DNA of 64,000 bases from Pseudomonas fluorescens (GCF_902497785.1 NZ_CABVHK010000025.1:28456-92455), one strand, 5' to 3'. Shown: positions 34,802 to 43,580, counted from the first letter of the stretch. Made by a program: numbers and translations. Notes: generated by a model not told the origin, from the letters alone.

Positions 34802-35468
34802 CACGGCTCTCCAGCACGTAACCCATGCCACGGATCGTGTGCAGCAGTTTCTCGTCGAACGGCCCGTCGAGTTTGGCCCGCAGGCGTTTGATCGCGACTT
34901 CGACGACGTTGGCGTCGCTGTCGAAATTGATGTCCCAGACCATTTCTGCAATCGCGGTTTTCGAGAGGATTTCACCTTGTCGGCGAGCCAGTACGCTGAG
35001 CAGCGAGAACTCCTTGGCGGTCAGGTCCAGGCGGGTGCCGGCGCGGGTGGCCTTGCGGCTGATCAAATCTATCCACAGGTCGGCGATGCTCACTTGCACC
35101 GGCTCGTGCCCGCCGCTGCGCCGGGTCAACGCTTGCAGGCGTGCCACCAGTTCAAGGAAGGAAAACGGCTTGCCGAGGTAATCGTCGGCGCCGTCGCGTA
35201 GGCCTTTGATCCGGTCTTCGACCCGCTCGCGGGCGGTGAGCATGATCACCGGCGTCTGCTTGCGCGCACGCAAGGCGCGCAATACGCCGAAGCCGTCGAG
35301 GCCCGGCAGCATGACGTCGAGGACGATCACCGCGTAATCGCTTTCCAGCGCCAGGTGCAGGCCTTCGACACCGTCCCGCGCCAGGTCCACGGTGTAACCC
35401 TGTTCCGTCAGGCCGCGATGCAGATAGTCCGCGGTTTTTTCCTCGTCTTCGATGATCAGAACGCGCAT
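34791..35468 (-). CDS. OmpR/CusR-family response regulator
   Basis: 225 residues. The receiver domain (1-115) has the acidic pocket IIEDEEK, phospho-acceptor Asp51 in VIVLDVMLPGLDG, and K101 in DYLGKPFSF. The C-terminal winged helix (about 125-222) ends RTLHTIRGMGYV-like (KLLHTIRGMGYVLES). It is closest in pattern to CusR/CopR/IrlR regulators. It ends 14 nt into the kinase gene and begins 10 nt after the RND gene stop. A TGAC-N6-GTCA palindrome before the adaptor gene is a plausible binding site. Confidence 0.9.
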   Translation of the reverse strand: MRVLIIEDEEKTADYLHRGLTEQGYTVDLARDGVEGLHLALESDYAVIVLDVMLPGLDGFGVLRALRARKQTPVIMLTARERVEDRIKGLRDGADDYLGKPFSFLELVARLQALTRRSGGHEPVQVSIADLWIDLISRKATRAGTRLDLTAKEFSLLSVLARRQGEILSKTAIAEMVWDINFDSDANVVEVAIKRLRAKLDGPFDEKLLHTIRGMGYVLESRGVQ

Positions 35469-35477
35469 GACCCCGCC

Positions 35478-38400
35478 TCAGTCTGTGGTCGCCAGCGCCG
35501 GAATTGGCGCGGGTTCAGGTCGATGGAATAGCCGCTCGAGCCACAAGTATATGACCGGCGTGGTAAACAGCGTCAGCGCCTGGCTCACCAGCAAGCCGCC
35601 GACCACCGCGATGCCCAATGGCTGGCGCAGTTCGGCGCCGGTGCCGTAGCCGAGCATCAACGGCAGGGCGCCGAGCAGGGCGGCGAGGGTGGTCATGATG
35701 ATTGGCCGGAACCGCGTGATGCAGGCCTGGTAAATCGCTTCTTCCGGCGGCAAGCCACGGTTGCGCTGGGCGTCGAGGGCAAAGTCGATCATCAGGATGC
35801 CGTTCTTCTTCACGATCCCGATCAACAGCACCAGGCCGATCAACGCCATGATCGAAAAGTCCTGGCCGCAAATCCACAACATGATCACCGCGCCAAGTCC
35901 GGCGGAAGGCAGCGTCGAAATGATGGTCAACGGGTGCACGAAGCTCTCGTAGAGCACGCCGAGAATGATGTACACCGCCACCAGCGCTGCCAGGATCAGC
36001 CACGGCTGGCTGGCCAGCGAACTCTGGAACGCCTGGGCCGCACCCTGAAAGTTGCCGCTCATCGCCGCTGGCATACCGATCTCGGCTTTGGCCTGGTTGA
36101 GCAGGATGACGGCATCACCGAGCGCCACACCCGGCGCCAGGTTGAACGACAGGTTGGCGGCCGGGAACATGCCGTCATGGGCGATGGACAATGGGCCGAT
36201 GGTCGGCGCGTCGAACTTCGCCAGCGCTGACAGCGGCACCATTTCCCCGCTCAGCGGCGAGCGCAGGTAGAAATAATTCAGGCTTTCGGCCTTGCCGCGC
36301 TGCTTCGTGTCCAGTTCCAGAATCACGTTGTACTGGTTGATCTGGGTCTGGAATTCGTTGATCTGGCGCTGGCCGAACGCGTCGTAGAGCGCTTCGTCGA
36401 CATCGCTGGCGGTCAGGCCGAAACGCGCCGCAGCGCTGCGGTCGATGCTGATGTGGGTGATGCTGCCGCCCAATTGCAGGTCGTTGGAAATGTCGCGGAA
36501 CGCCGGGTTGCTGCGCAGCTTGTCCGTCAGGCGTTGGGTCCAGGTGCTGAGGGTCGCGCCGTCGTTGCTCTTGAGCACGTATTGATACTGGGCGCGGCTG
36601 GGGCCGGAGCTGAGGTTGATGTCCTGACCGGCGCGCAGATAGAGAACGATGCCCGGGACTTTCATCAGTTGCGGACGAATCCGGTCGATGAACTGACTGG
36701 CCGAGACGTCGCGGTCGCCGCGTTTTTTCAGGGAGATCCAGAAGCGGCCGTTGGCAATGGTCTGGTTACTGCCGGAGACACCGACCGAGTGGGAAAACGC
36801 TGCGACCGCCGGATCTGCCCCGACGATTTCAGCCATGGCCAGGTGTTTTTTCACCATGTCGCCGTAGGAAATATCGGCAGCCGCTTCCGTGGTGCCAAGG
36901 ACAAAACCGGTGTCCTGCACCGGGAAGAAACCTTTCGGAATGAAGATGTAGCCAGCGATGGCCAGGGCGAGCGACAGACCAAACACGCCGATCATCAATT
37001 TCTGGTGGGCAAGGGCGCGGCGCAGGCCTTTCTCGTACCATCCCAGCAAGCGCTCGCCGAAACCCGGTTTGGCGTGGGCATGATGCACCGGCGCCTTCAT
37101 GAACAGCGCCGCAAGGGTCGGCGCCAACGTCAGCGACACCACCACCGAAATCATGATGGTCGAGGTCGCCGTCAGGGCAAACTCCTTGAACAGCCGCCCG
37201 ACCACGCCGCCCATGAACAGGAGCGGAATAAACGCCGCCACCAGCGAAAAACTGATCGAGACCACGGTGAAACCAATCTCGCCGGCGCCTTTGATCGCGG
37301 CCTCGCGCATGCCGTCGCCAGCCTCCAGATGCCGGTGAATGTTCTCCACCACCACAATCGCGTCGTCGACCACAAACCCCACGGCCACCACAATCGCGAC
37401 CAGTGTCAAGTTGTTCAGGCTGAAACCCATGATGTACATCAGGGCGAAACTGGCGATCAGCGAAACGCCCAGTACGGCGGAGACGATCAGCGTCGCCGAC
37501 CATTGGCGCAGGAACAGTGCCATCACCGCCACCACCAGCAGGATCGCGATCAACAGGGTGATTTCCACTTCATGCAGCGAGGCGCGGATGGTCTGGGTGC
37601 GGTCCACCAGCACTTTGACTTGCACCGACGCCGGCAACATCGCTTCGAGCCCGGGCAGCGCCGCCTGGATGCGGTCCACGGTTTCGACGATGTTTGCTCC
37701 CGGTTGCCGGGAAATCACCAGGTTCACCCCGGGTTTATCACCGGCCCAGGCTTGCACGTAGGCATCTTCCGAACCATTGACGACTTTGGCGACATCCTTG
37801 AGGTGAACGGGCGCACCGTCCTTGTAGGAAACGATGAGTTCTCTGTATTCCTCGGGATGAAATAGCTGATCGTTGGTCGACAACGTCGAAATGCTCGATT
37901 CGCCGTACAACGCACCTTTAGCCAGGTTGAGACTGGTCTGCTGAATCGCCAGGCGAATGTCCGCCAGCGTCAGGCCGATGGCCGCGAGTTTGTCGGCGGA
38001 GGCCTGCACGCGGATCGCCGGACGTTGCTGACCGGTGATGTTGATTTGGCCTACGCCGTCGATCTGGCTGATCTGACGCGAGAGCAGGGTTTCCACCAGG
38101 TCACTGAGTTCGGGGCCGGGCATCAGGGTCGAGTTGATGCTGAGGATCAGCACCGGGCTGTCGGCCGGGTTGACCTTGCGCCAGGTCGGCAGGTTCGGCA
38201 TGTCCTTGGGCAGTTTGCCGGCGGCGGTGTTGATCGCGGCCTGCACTTCCTGGGCTGCGGTGTCGATGCTTTTGTCGAGGGTGAATTGCAGGGTCAGGTT
38301 GGTCGAGCCGAGGGCGCTGCTCGAGGTCATCTGGGTCACGCCCGGGATGGCGCTGAATTGCACTTCCAGCGGCGTGGCCACCGATGACGCCATGGTTTCC

Positions 38401-38579
38401 GGGCTGGCGCCAGGCAGTTGCGCGGCCACCTGAATGGTCGGGAATTCGGCTTCCGGCAGTGGCGCGATGGGCAACTTCGGGAAGGCGATGACGCCGAGCA
38501 GCACCAAGGCAAACGTCAGCAGAATCGTCGCCACCGGATGATCGATACACCAGGCGGAAATCGAGCCGTGGCCCTTCAT
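35478..38579 (-). CDS. RND efflux pump inner-membrane permease (HAE-1/MdtC type)
   Basis: 1033 residues, full RND length, with 12 membrane helices in two repeats and two large periplasmic loops. The start ISAWCIDHPVATILLTFALV resembles MdtB/MdtC/MuxB-C permeases. The proton-relay helix reads VGFVVDDAIVVVENI (Asp-Asp about 400), as in drug/bile-salt pumps, rather than the pattern of metal-exporting CusA. It should export drugs or other amphiphiles with the adaptor encoded directly upstream; a TolC/OprM-type channel is not in the window. Overlaps the adaptor stop by 4 nt (ATGA). Confidence 0.93.
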   Translation of the reverse strand: MKGHGSISAWCIDHPVATILLTFALVLLGVIAFPKLPIAPLPEAEFPTIQVAAQLPGASPETMASSVATPLEVQFSAIPGVTQMTSSSALGSTNLTLQFTLDKSIDTAAQEVQAAINTAAGKLPKDMPNLPTWRKVNPADSPVLILSINSTLMPGPELSDLVETLLSRQISQIDGVGQINITGQQRPAIRVQASADKLAAIGLTLADIRLAIQQTSLNLAKGALYGESSISTLSTNDQLFHPEEYRELIVSYKDGAPVHLKDVAKVVNGSEDAYVQAWAGDKPGVNLVISRQPGANIVETVDRIQAALPGLEAMLPASVQVKVLVDRTQTIRASLHEVEITLLIAILLVVAVMALFLRQWSATLIVSAVLGVSLIASFALMYIMGFSLNNLTLVAIVVAVGFVVDDAIVVVENIHRHLEAGDGMREAAIKGAGEIGFTVVSISFSLVAAFIPLLFMGGVVGRLFKEFALTATSTIMISVVVSLTLAPTLAALFMKAPVHHAHAKPGFGERLLGWYEKGLRRALAHQKLMIGVFGLSLALAIAGYIFIPKGFFPVQDTGFVLGTTEAAADISYGDMVKKHLAMAEIVGADPAVAAFSHSVGVSGSNQTIANGRFWISLKKRGDRDVSASQFIDRIRPQLMKVPGIVLYLRAGQDINLSSGPSRAQYQYVLKSNDGATLSTWTQRLTDKLRSNPAFRDISNDLQLGGSITHISIDRSAAARFGLTASDVDEALYDAFGQRQINEFQTQINQYNVILELDTKQRGKAESLNYFYLRSPLSGEMVPLSALAKFDAPTIGPLSIAHDGMFPAANLSFNLAPGVALGDAVILLNQAKAEIGMPAAMSGNFQGAAQAFQSSLASQPWLILAALVAVYIILGVLYESFVHPLTIISTLPSAGLGAVIMLWICGQDFSIMALIGLVLLIGIVKKNGILMIDFALDAQRNRGLPPEEAIYQACITRFRPIIMTTLAALLGALPLMLGYGTGAELRQPLGIAVVGGLLVSQALTLFTTPVIYLWLERLFHRPEPAPIPALATTD

Positions 38580-39736
38580 GGCTTCGGCTCCGACTGCACC
38601 ACTTGTGGCGGCTCGGTCAATATCTGGACGGTCGAGCCGGGCTTGAGCCTTGACTGGCCGTCGCTGACCAGGATGTCGCCGGGTTTTACGCCCTTGATGA
38701 TGTTCTGGCCGCTGCCTTGATAAACCATCTGCACCGGGACGGTTTCGACCTTGTCACCTTTGACCCGGTACACGAAGTGTTGATCGAGCCCGCGTTGTAC
38801 GACCGTGGGTGGCACCACCAGCGCATCTTTATCCAGTGCTGTCTGAATTTTTACCGTCACCAGCAGGCCCGGCCAGAGTTTCTGTCCGGGGTTGTTGAAT
38901 TCGGCCTTGGCGCGGATGGTCCCGGTATTGGCATTGATCTGGTTGTCGATCAGGGTCAGGTGACCTTCACCCAGCAGGTTGCCGGTTTCGCCGTCAGTGT
39001 CGGCGCCGATGTAGGCCTTGACCTGCGCGTGCTCGGGATCGTTGATCAGGCCTTGCAGGGTTGGCAGCATGTGCTGCGGCAGGGAAAACTCCACGGCGAT
39101 CGGGTCAATCTGCGTCACGGTGAACAAGCCCTGGGCATCGGTCATGCGCAGGAAATTGCCTTCATCCACCGTGCGAATGCCGACTCGTCCGGTCACCGGG
39201 GAGCGAATCTGGGTGTAGGAAAGCTGCACCTGAGCCGCATCAATCGAAGCCTGATTGCCCTGGCCGCTGGCCCTGAGCTGGTTGACCAGCGCTTGTTGCT
39301 GGTCGTAGGTCTGCTTCGAGACGCCATCGTCGACACTGAGCAATTTGTAGCGCTTGAGGTTGACCTGCGCCACCTGCAATTGCGCCTGGCTCTCGCCCAG
39401 TTGAGCGCGGGCCTGATCGAGGCTGGCACGGATCGAGCGGTCGTCGATAGTGGCCAGCAAGTCACCCTTGCTCACCAGTTGACCTTCCTTGACCAGAATT
39501 CTGGTGAGAATGCCGTCGATCTGCGGCCGTACCACCACGCTGTGCAACGACAGCACCGAACCAATGCCGCTGACGTAGCGCGGAACGTCTTTTTCCGCGA
39601 CGTTGACCACCCGCACCGGAATCGCCGTCGGCGCAGCCAATTTGGCCGTCGCAGGTTTGGTGGCGTACCAGGCGCCCAGCGCCGCCACAACAATCAGCAG
39701 AGCGGCGAGCAGGGCAGTTTTTTTCTGAGTTCGCAT
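38576..39736 (-). CDS. RND efflux periplasmic adaptor (membrane fusion protein)
   Basis: 386 residues. An N-terminal membrane anchor or signal (residues about 8-24) is followed by the biotinyl-lipoyl half-motif VVVRPQIDGILTRILVKEGQ, an alpha-helical hairpin (about 100-160), the second lipoyl half LSYTQIRSPVTGRVG, and the beta-barrel and membrane-proximal domains. Closest in pattern to MdtA/MexC-type adaptors. First gene of a four-gene run (adaptor, permease, regulator, kinase). Confidence 0.93.
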   Translation of the reverse strand: MRTQKKTALLAALLIVVAALGAWYATKPATAKLAAPTAIPVRVVNVAEKDVPRYVSGIGSVLSLHSVVVRPQIDGILTRILVKEGQLVSKGDLLATIDDRSIRASLDQARAQLGESQAQLQVAQVNLKRYKLLSVDDGVSKQTYDQQQALVNQLRASGQGNQASIDAAQVQLSYTQIRSPVTGRVGIRTVDEGNFLRMTDAQGLFTVTQIDPIAVEFSLPQHMLPTLQGLINDPEHAQVKAYIGADTDGETGNLLGEGHLTLIDNQINANTGTIRAKAEFNNPGQKLWPGLLVTVKIQTALDKDALVVPPTVVQRGLDQHFVYRVKGDKVETVPVQMVYQGSGQNIIKGVKPGDILVSDGQSRLKPGSTVQILTEPPQVVQSEPKP

Positions 39737-39774
39737 GCGAGTGGGGCGCCGGGGCAGGGTGGACGGAGGTGTGT

Positions 39775-39802
39775 CAGGGTTATACCTCCCTTTATAACCC
39801 TG
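39775..39802. promoter_or_regulatory. 10-bp inverted repeat in the pump promoter region
   Basis: CAGGGTTATA (39775-39784) and TATAACCCTG (39793-39802) are perfect partners with an 8-nt centre. On the minus strand it contains TATAAA, a likely -10 box for the adaptor operon, so a protein bound here would overlap the promoter. Confidence 0.5.
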
Positions 39803-39827
39803 TTCGCCGGTCAGGAAGGTGACTGCT

Positions 39828-39847
39828 AACTGACGGCGCTGTCAGTT
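39828..39847. promoter_or_regulatory. Candidate CusR/CopR-type operator for the RND operon
   Basis: AACTGAC-GGCGCT-GTCAGTT, a perfect 7-bp palindrome with TGAC-N6-GTCA at its centre. CusR boxes have the same TGAC-N6-GTCA core. It is about 45 nt upstream of the TATAAA on the minus strand, the right distance for activation by the adjacent response regulator. Confidence 0.45.
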
Positions 39848-39902
39848 TGGGCGGGTGATGAACACAAAGGGGTAAACCTGGGATATGCGCCAACTTGTCG
39901 GC

Positions 39903-40287
39903 CTCTTCGCGAGCAAGCTCGCTCCCACAGGAGATGCATTCCAACTGTGGAAGCGAGCCTGCTCGCGATGGACCTTAACGAAAACGCGGGCTATCCGGAT
40001 GAAACCCGATGCCTGGAAGTTTTTTCGCGGGCAGGCTCGCTCCCACAGGAGAATGCATTCCAACTGTGGGAGCGAGCCTGCTCGCGTTGGGCGTTAACGA
40101 AAACGCGGGCTATCCGGATGAAACCCGATGCCTGGAAGTTTTTTCGCGAGCAAGCTCGCTCCTACAGGAGAATGCATTCCAACTGTGGGAGCGAGCTTGC
40201 TCGCGATGGGCGTTAACGAAAACGCGGGCTATCCGGATGAAACCCGATGCCTGGAAGTTTTTTCGCGAGCAGGCTCGCTCCTACAGA
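39903..40287. repeat. Tandem array of 119-120-bp units, each with a family-2 REP pair
   Basis: Each unit holds a REP doublet (TCGCGAGCAAGCTCGCTCC then GGGAGCGAGCCTGCTCGCG) followed by a constant part with GTTAACGAAAACGCGGGC and ATGAAACCCGATGCCTGG. Constant parts begin near 39979, 40099 and 40218, so the periods are 120 and 119 nt. The first unit is slightly diverged, and the array ends in half a REP at about 40287. Reading frames through it repeat the same peptide and show no sign of being coding. Confidence 0.9.
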
Positions 40288-40363
40288 GGGCGTGCAAAGG
40301 TATACTGCCGCCTTTCGCGGCTCGCTGACCGGGCCCGACTCTTTTGCATCACCCGGAGCTTTC

Positions 40364-40621
40364 ATGACTTCCCCGACACAACCGCCGGTTGCCGACGCCT
40401 TGAGCGACGACCAGGCAGACCTGCCAGACAGCGTCGACTCCAGCGCAGACAGCGAAAACAAAGCCGCGATCCCGACGTTCAAGTTCCCGTTCAAGCCGGG
40501 TGACCTGGCCGCCGCGAAGAACGCCAGCCAACCCTGGTACAAGAACGGCGCCAAGAATGGCCACACCAAGACTCCCGGTGCGGCGCCGCCCGGTACTCGT
40601 CGTTCGATGGGTAAGCGCTGA
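40364..40621 (+). CDS. Small hydrophilic protein of unknown function
   Basis: 85 residues with start ATG preceded by CGGAGC at a good distance. The N-terminal 35 residues are acidic and disorder-prone (DALSDDQADLPDSVDSSADS); the rest is basic with FKFPFKPGDLAAAKNASQPW and a Lys/Gly/Pro-rich end (RRSMGKR). No signal peptide, membrane segment or cysteine. I do not recognise a domain. The switch from acidic to basic halves suggests a nucleic-acid or protein-binding peptide, but this is only inference. It stands alone between a repeat array and the chemoreceptor gene. Confidence 0.65.
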   Translation: MTSPTQPPVADALSDDQADLPDSVDSSADSENKAAIPTFKFPFKPGDLAAAKNASQPWYKNGAKNGHTKTPGAAPPGTRRSMGKR

Positions 40622-40675
40622 GTTCCAACTCCCTGCCTTCGGTCACCCGCCGCGGTTTTCAATCGCGGTGATGGC

Positions 40676-40703
40676 TAAGTGCTCATACCCTGAGCCAGAT
40701 CAA
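40676..40703 (+). promoter_or_regulatory. Weak FliA (sigma-28)-like promoter for aer
   Basis: TAAGT (40676) and GCCAGATCAA (40694) resemble TAAA-N15-GCCGATAA, with 14 nt between TAAG and GCC and one extra base in the -10. It is 70-100 nt before the chemoreceptor start, where a flagellar promoter would be expected. Low confidence. Confidence 0.3.
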
Positions 40704-40772
40704 CGTTTGTGGAATCAGTGCGCTTAGAGTCAGCAACCCTGCCGACTCCTCCCAACAACGAGCGCGCTTTCC

Positions 40773-42356
40773 ATGAAGATCAACCTCCCGGTGACCGGCC
40801 GCAATGTCGACGTTGCGGCTGATGCGAACATCCTCTCGACCACCGATCTGACCAGCGCGATCACCTACGCCAACGACGACTTCATCAACATCTGCGGTTA
40901 CAGCCGAGAGGACTTGCTGGGCTCGACGCACAATGTGCTGCGTCACCCGGACATGCCGGCAGCGGCCTTCTCGCATATGTGGCAGACCCTGAAAAGCGGC
41001 CGTTCGTGGATGGGGCTGGTGAAGAATCGCTGCAAGAATGGCGACCATTATTGGGTGAGTGCCTTCGCGACCGCCGTGACGCAGAACGGTCAGGCGGTGG
41101 AGTATCAGTCGGTCCGCACCAAGCCAACGGAGCAACAGATCGAGGCCGCCGAAAAAACCTACGCACACCTTCGCAACGGTCGAGTGCCGCTGTTGCAGCG
41201 CCTGCCGGTGCTCGCTCCGGGGCTGAAAGTGGCGGCGTTGTTCAGCGTGACGCTGGCCGGTGCGGTGGGCCTGGAGGTGTGGCTGAATCCGTCGTCGGCG
41301 GTCTTTGGGCTGCTGGCATTTGTGGTGGGCAGTGGTTTGGCGGCGCTCGGCACCGGGATCCTGTTGCGCCCGCTGACGGCGTTGGCCGAGCGCGCCCGGC
41401 AGATCGCCGATAACCCGTTAAGCCAGGCCATTTACACAGGGCGCCGCGATCAGTTCGGTCAGATCGAGTTTGCCTTGCAGATGCTCGAAGCCCAGGTCGG
41501 TGCGGTGGTGGGGCGCATCGGTGATGCGTCGCAACGTCTGGCCGGGCACGCGGCAGAGCTGGTGGAACATTTGCACAGCAGTCAACGCAGTACGCTGGGC
41601 CAACAGGCCGAGACCGATCAAGTGGCCGCGGCGATTCACCAGATGTCCGCCAGCGTGGCCCAGGTTGCCAGCCACGCGCAGCAGGCTTCTCACGCCGCTG
41701 ATCTGGCCGGTAGCGAAACCCGCGAAGGTCATCACTTGGTGAGTGAAAGCCGCCAGGCGGTGCTGCGTCTGGCCGAGGAACTGGCGCGCGGCACGCAAGT
41801 GATCCATCAACTGGAGGGCCATAGCAGCGAGATCACCGGGGTACTGGAAGTGATTCGCAGCATCGCCGACCAGACCAATCTGCTGGCCCTCAACGCGGCC
41901 ATCGAGGCGGCGCGCGCCGGGGATGCCGGGCGCGGCTTTGCGGTGGTCGCCGATGAAGTGCGCGGCCTGGCGCAGCGCACTCAGCAATCAACCAACGAAA
42001 TTCAGCGCATGATCAGCGCTCTGCAGAACGGCACTCGGGACGCGGTGATGATGATGCAGCAAAGCAGTGAGCAGGTGGACCACAGCGTCGAGCAGGCCCG
42101 CCGCGCCGCCGATGCACTGGACGCAATCAGTCAGCGGGTCAATCAGATTACCGACATGAGCCTGCAAATCGCCTCGGCGGTGGAAGAGCAGAGCTCGGTC
42201 AGTGAAGACATCAACCGCAACATCAGCAGCATTCGTTCGGCTTGCGAAGTCACGGTCAGTGAAGGACGGCAGAGCCAGGTGAACTCCACAGAAGTCGCCG
42301 GGCTGGCCGGGGATTTGCGCCAGCTGGCGCAGGAGTTCTGGCGAGCGCGTCGTTAA
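40773..42356 (+). CDS. aer: Aer-type PAS methyl-accepting chemotaxis protein
   Basis: 527 residues. An N-terminal cytoplasmic PAS domain (about 18-115; ITYANDDFINICGYSREDLL, then NRCKNGDHYWVSAFATAV) resembles the FAD-binding PAS of Aer. A short double membrane segment (about 150-195) follows, then a signalling domain whose tip EVIRSIADQTNLLALNAAIE and RGFAVVADEVRGLAQRTQQS are highly conserved. It senses redox or oxygen through the PAS domain and signals to CheA. It ends LAQEFWRARR without a CheR-tethering pentapeptide. The stop overlaps the convergent gene's stop. Confidence 0.93.
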   Translation: MKINLPVTGRNVDVAADANILSTTDLTSAITYANDDFINICGYSREDLLGSTHNVLRHPDMPAAAFSHMWQTLKSGRSWMGLVKNRCKNGDHYWVSAFATAVTQNGQAVEYQSVRTKPTEQQIEAAEKTYAHLRNGRVPLLQRLPVLAPGLKVAALFSVTLAGAVGLEVWLNPSSAVFGLLAFVVGSGLAALGTGILLRPLTALAERARQIADNPLSQAIYTGRRDQFGQIEFALQMLEAQVGAVVGRIGDASQRLAGHAAELVEHLHSSQRSTLGQQAETDQVAAAIHQMSASVAQVASHAQQASHAADLAGSETREGHHLVSESRQAVLRLAEELARGTQVIHQLEGHSSEITGVLEVIRSIADQTNLLALNAAIEAARAGDAGRGFAVVADEVRGLAQRTQQSTNEIQRMISALQNGTRDAVMMMQQSSEQVDHSVEQARRAADALDAISQRVNQITDMSLQIASAVEEQSSVSEDINRNISSIRSACEVTVSEGRQSQVNSTEVAGLAGDLRQLAQEFWRARR

Positions 42357-43102
42357 GCCGCACGCAACGAAATAAACGCGTAGTCGAGCGGTGTCCCGGT
42401 GGCCACTTGCGCACCGGCTGCCCGCACTTGCCCGGCGACGTCGTCACCCGACACATGGAATTGCCAGTCGCTGCCAGGGCCTGGCGCCTGTTGCTCTGCC
42501 ACCTGATCGATGACTGTGGCAAACGCCGACATGTCCGGCAGGTACGCCGTGAAGCCATCGCCCTTGAGCGCTGTCGTCCGAATCCCCAGCAAGGCGCAAA
42601 TGGCGTCCTTGCTGCGGATGTCATCGCGATCCGCCTGACGGGAACGCTGGATAAGCCCTGCAAGTGCTTGATCGACCAGCTCACCCCCCACGATCAGGTC
42701 CGGGCCTTTTTCCCACGACTCGGGCGGACATTCCTTGATCGCCGGGTTCAGGGGGATGTGCGGATTGATTTCCATCGGATAGATCCGACACACCAGCGGC
42801 CGGCGTTGGTAGATGCGGCAGAGGTTGTCTTCGTCAAGATTACGGCACGGGCCGACGTTGTAAGCCGCGAAAGTGATGGCCACGTAGGCGTCGGACGCGC
42901 CGCTGCGGACCGCCACCGAACGGCGTTCGGCATGCTCGCGCTGTTGCACCGGCAAACCCAGGCCATTGCCCAGGAAACCTTCGACCAGCACGATCACCTG
43001 ACCGCCGTCGGCCGCCCACATCCGGGCTTCGGCCAGGGTCAGGGGCACGTGATGGTCGTTGCAGCATTTGCCACACCCTACGCAGGAAAACGTCGTATTC
43101 AT
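42353..43102 (-). CDS. YkgJ-family cysteine cluster protein
   Basis: 249 residues. Cysteines C8, C11 and C14 near the N-terminus (FSCVGCGKCCNDHHVPL) together with CRIYQRRPLVCRIYP define the CxxCxxCC domain (YkgJ/UPF0153), thought to bind zinc or an iron-sulfur cluster. Family roles are not settled; some members act near flagellin modification or metal handling. The C-terminal 100 residues (SDWQFHVSGDDVAGQVRAAG) lack known motifs. It shares a palindromic TTAA stop with the convergent aer gene. Confidence 0.85.
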   Translation of the reverse strand: MNTTFSCVGCGKCCNDHHVPLTLAEARMWAADGGQVIVLVEGFLGNGLGLPVQQREHAERRSVAVRSGASDAYVAITFAAYNVGPCRNLDEDNLCRIYQRRPLVCRIYPMEINPHIPLNPAIKECPPESWEKGPDLIVGGELVDQALAGLIQRSRQADRDDIRSKDAICALLGIRTTALKGDGFTAYLPDMSAFATVIDQVAEQQAPGPGSDWQFHVSGDDVAGQVRAAGAQVATGTPLDYAFISLRAA

Positions 43103-43185
43103 CGAAGGATCAGTCGCCTGTCAGGAGCCGAAACGGCGACAGAATGTCACCGCAAAGGTCTGCGTCGAAGCAAGTTATGCGCCAT

Positions 43186-43512
43186 TCACTGAGCGTTGGC
43201 GGGCGAGCGGATGGAGTCCCATTCGGTCACATAGGCGGTTTTGCTTTTTTTGTTGTAGAGGCACAGCTCGGTGCCCTGCTGGCCTTTCATGTGTTTCTGT
43301 GGGTACTGGCCTTGCAGCAAGAGGGCGGTGTAGCCGACCCGGTCATCGAATTGCGCGGCGCTGCCGACGGGTTTGGCGTTTTTCAGGCCGCTGGCTTTGG
43401 TGCAACTGGCGAGCACGGCTTTGTCGAAAGCAGCCCAGGCGTCGGGGCTGGAGGCGTGGGCCTGGGTGGCGAGGGCGGTGAGGCAGAGGAAGGTCAGGGT
43501 GACGGCTTTCAT
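43186..43512 (-). CDS. Small periplasmic protein of unknown function
   Basis: 108 residues with a clear signal peptide (MKAVTLTFLCLTALATQAHA) and mature part of about 88 residues. Two cysteines remain (Cys37 in VLASCTKASGL and Cys83 in TELCLYNKKSK), likely a disulfide. The spacing and the KNAKPVGSAAQFDDRVGYTA stretch look like a conserved pseudomonad family, but I cannot name it. It lies after ykgJ-like (82 nt away, same strand), possibly cotranscribed from its own upstream promoter. Confidence 0.75.
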   Translation of the reverse strand: MKAVTLTFLCLTALATQAHASSPDAWAAFDKAVLASCTKASGLKNAKPVGSAAQFDDRVGYTALLLQGQYPQKHMKGQQGTELCLYNKKSKTAYVTEWDSIRSPANAQ

Positions 43513-43580
43513 GGTTCAGGCATCCTTGGGCATTGTCGGCCGAGTATGCCTGATGGTTTGGGGTTGAATGTGTCGGCCTC

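Noticed and set aside
36453..37865. 470-codon plus-strand frame
   Set aside because: Antisense to the RND permease gene, which is complete and full length.
39903..40287. CRISPR array
   Set aside because: The repeated units are 119-120 nt and conserved throughout, with no unique spacers and no cas genes nearby. The same holds for 45173-45365 and 50271-50347.
39947..40503. Overlapping plus-strand frames that repeat the same peptide
   Set aside because: They run through the 119-120-bp REP array; the repeat period (near multiples of 3) keeps frames open by chance, and no ribosome site or known domain is present.
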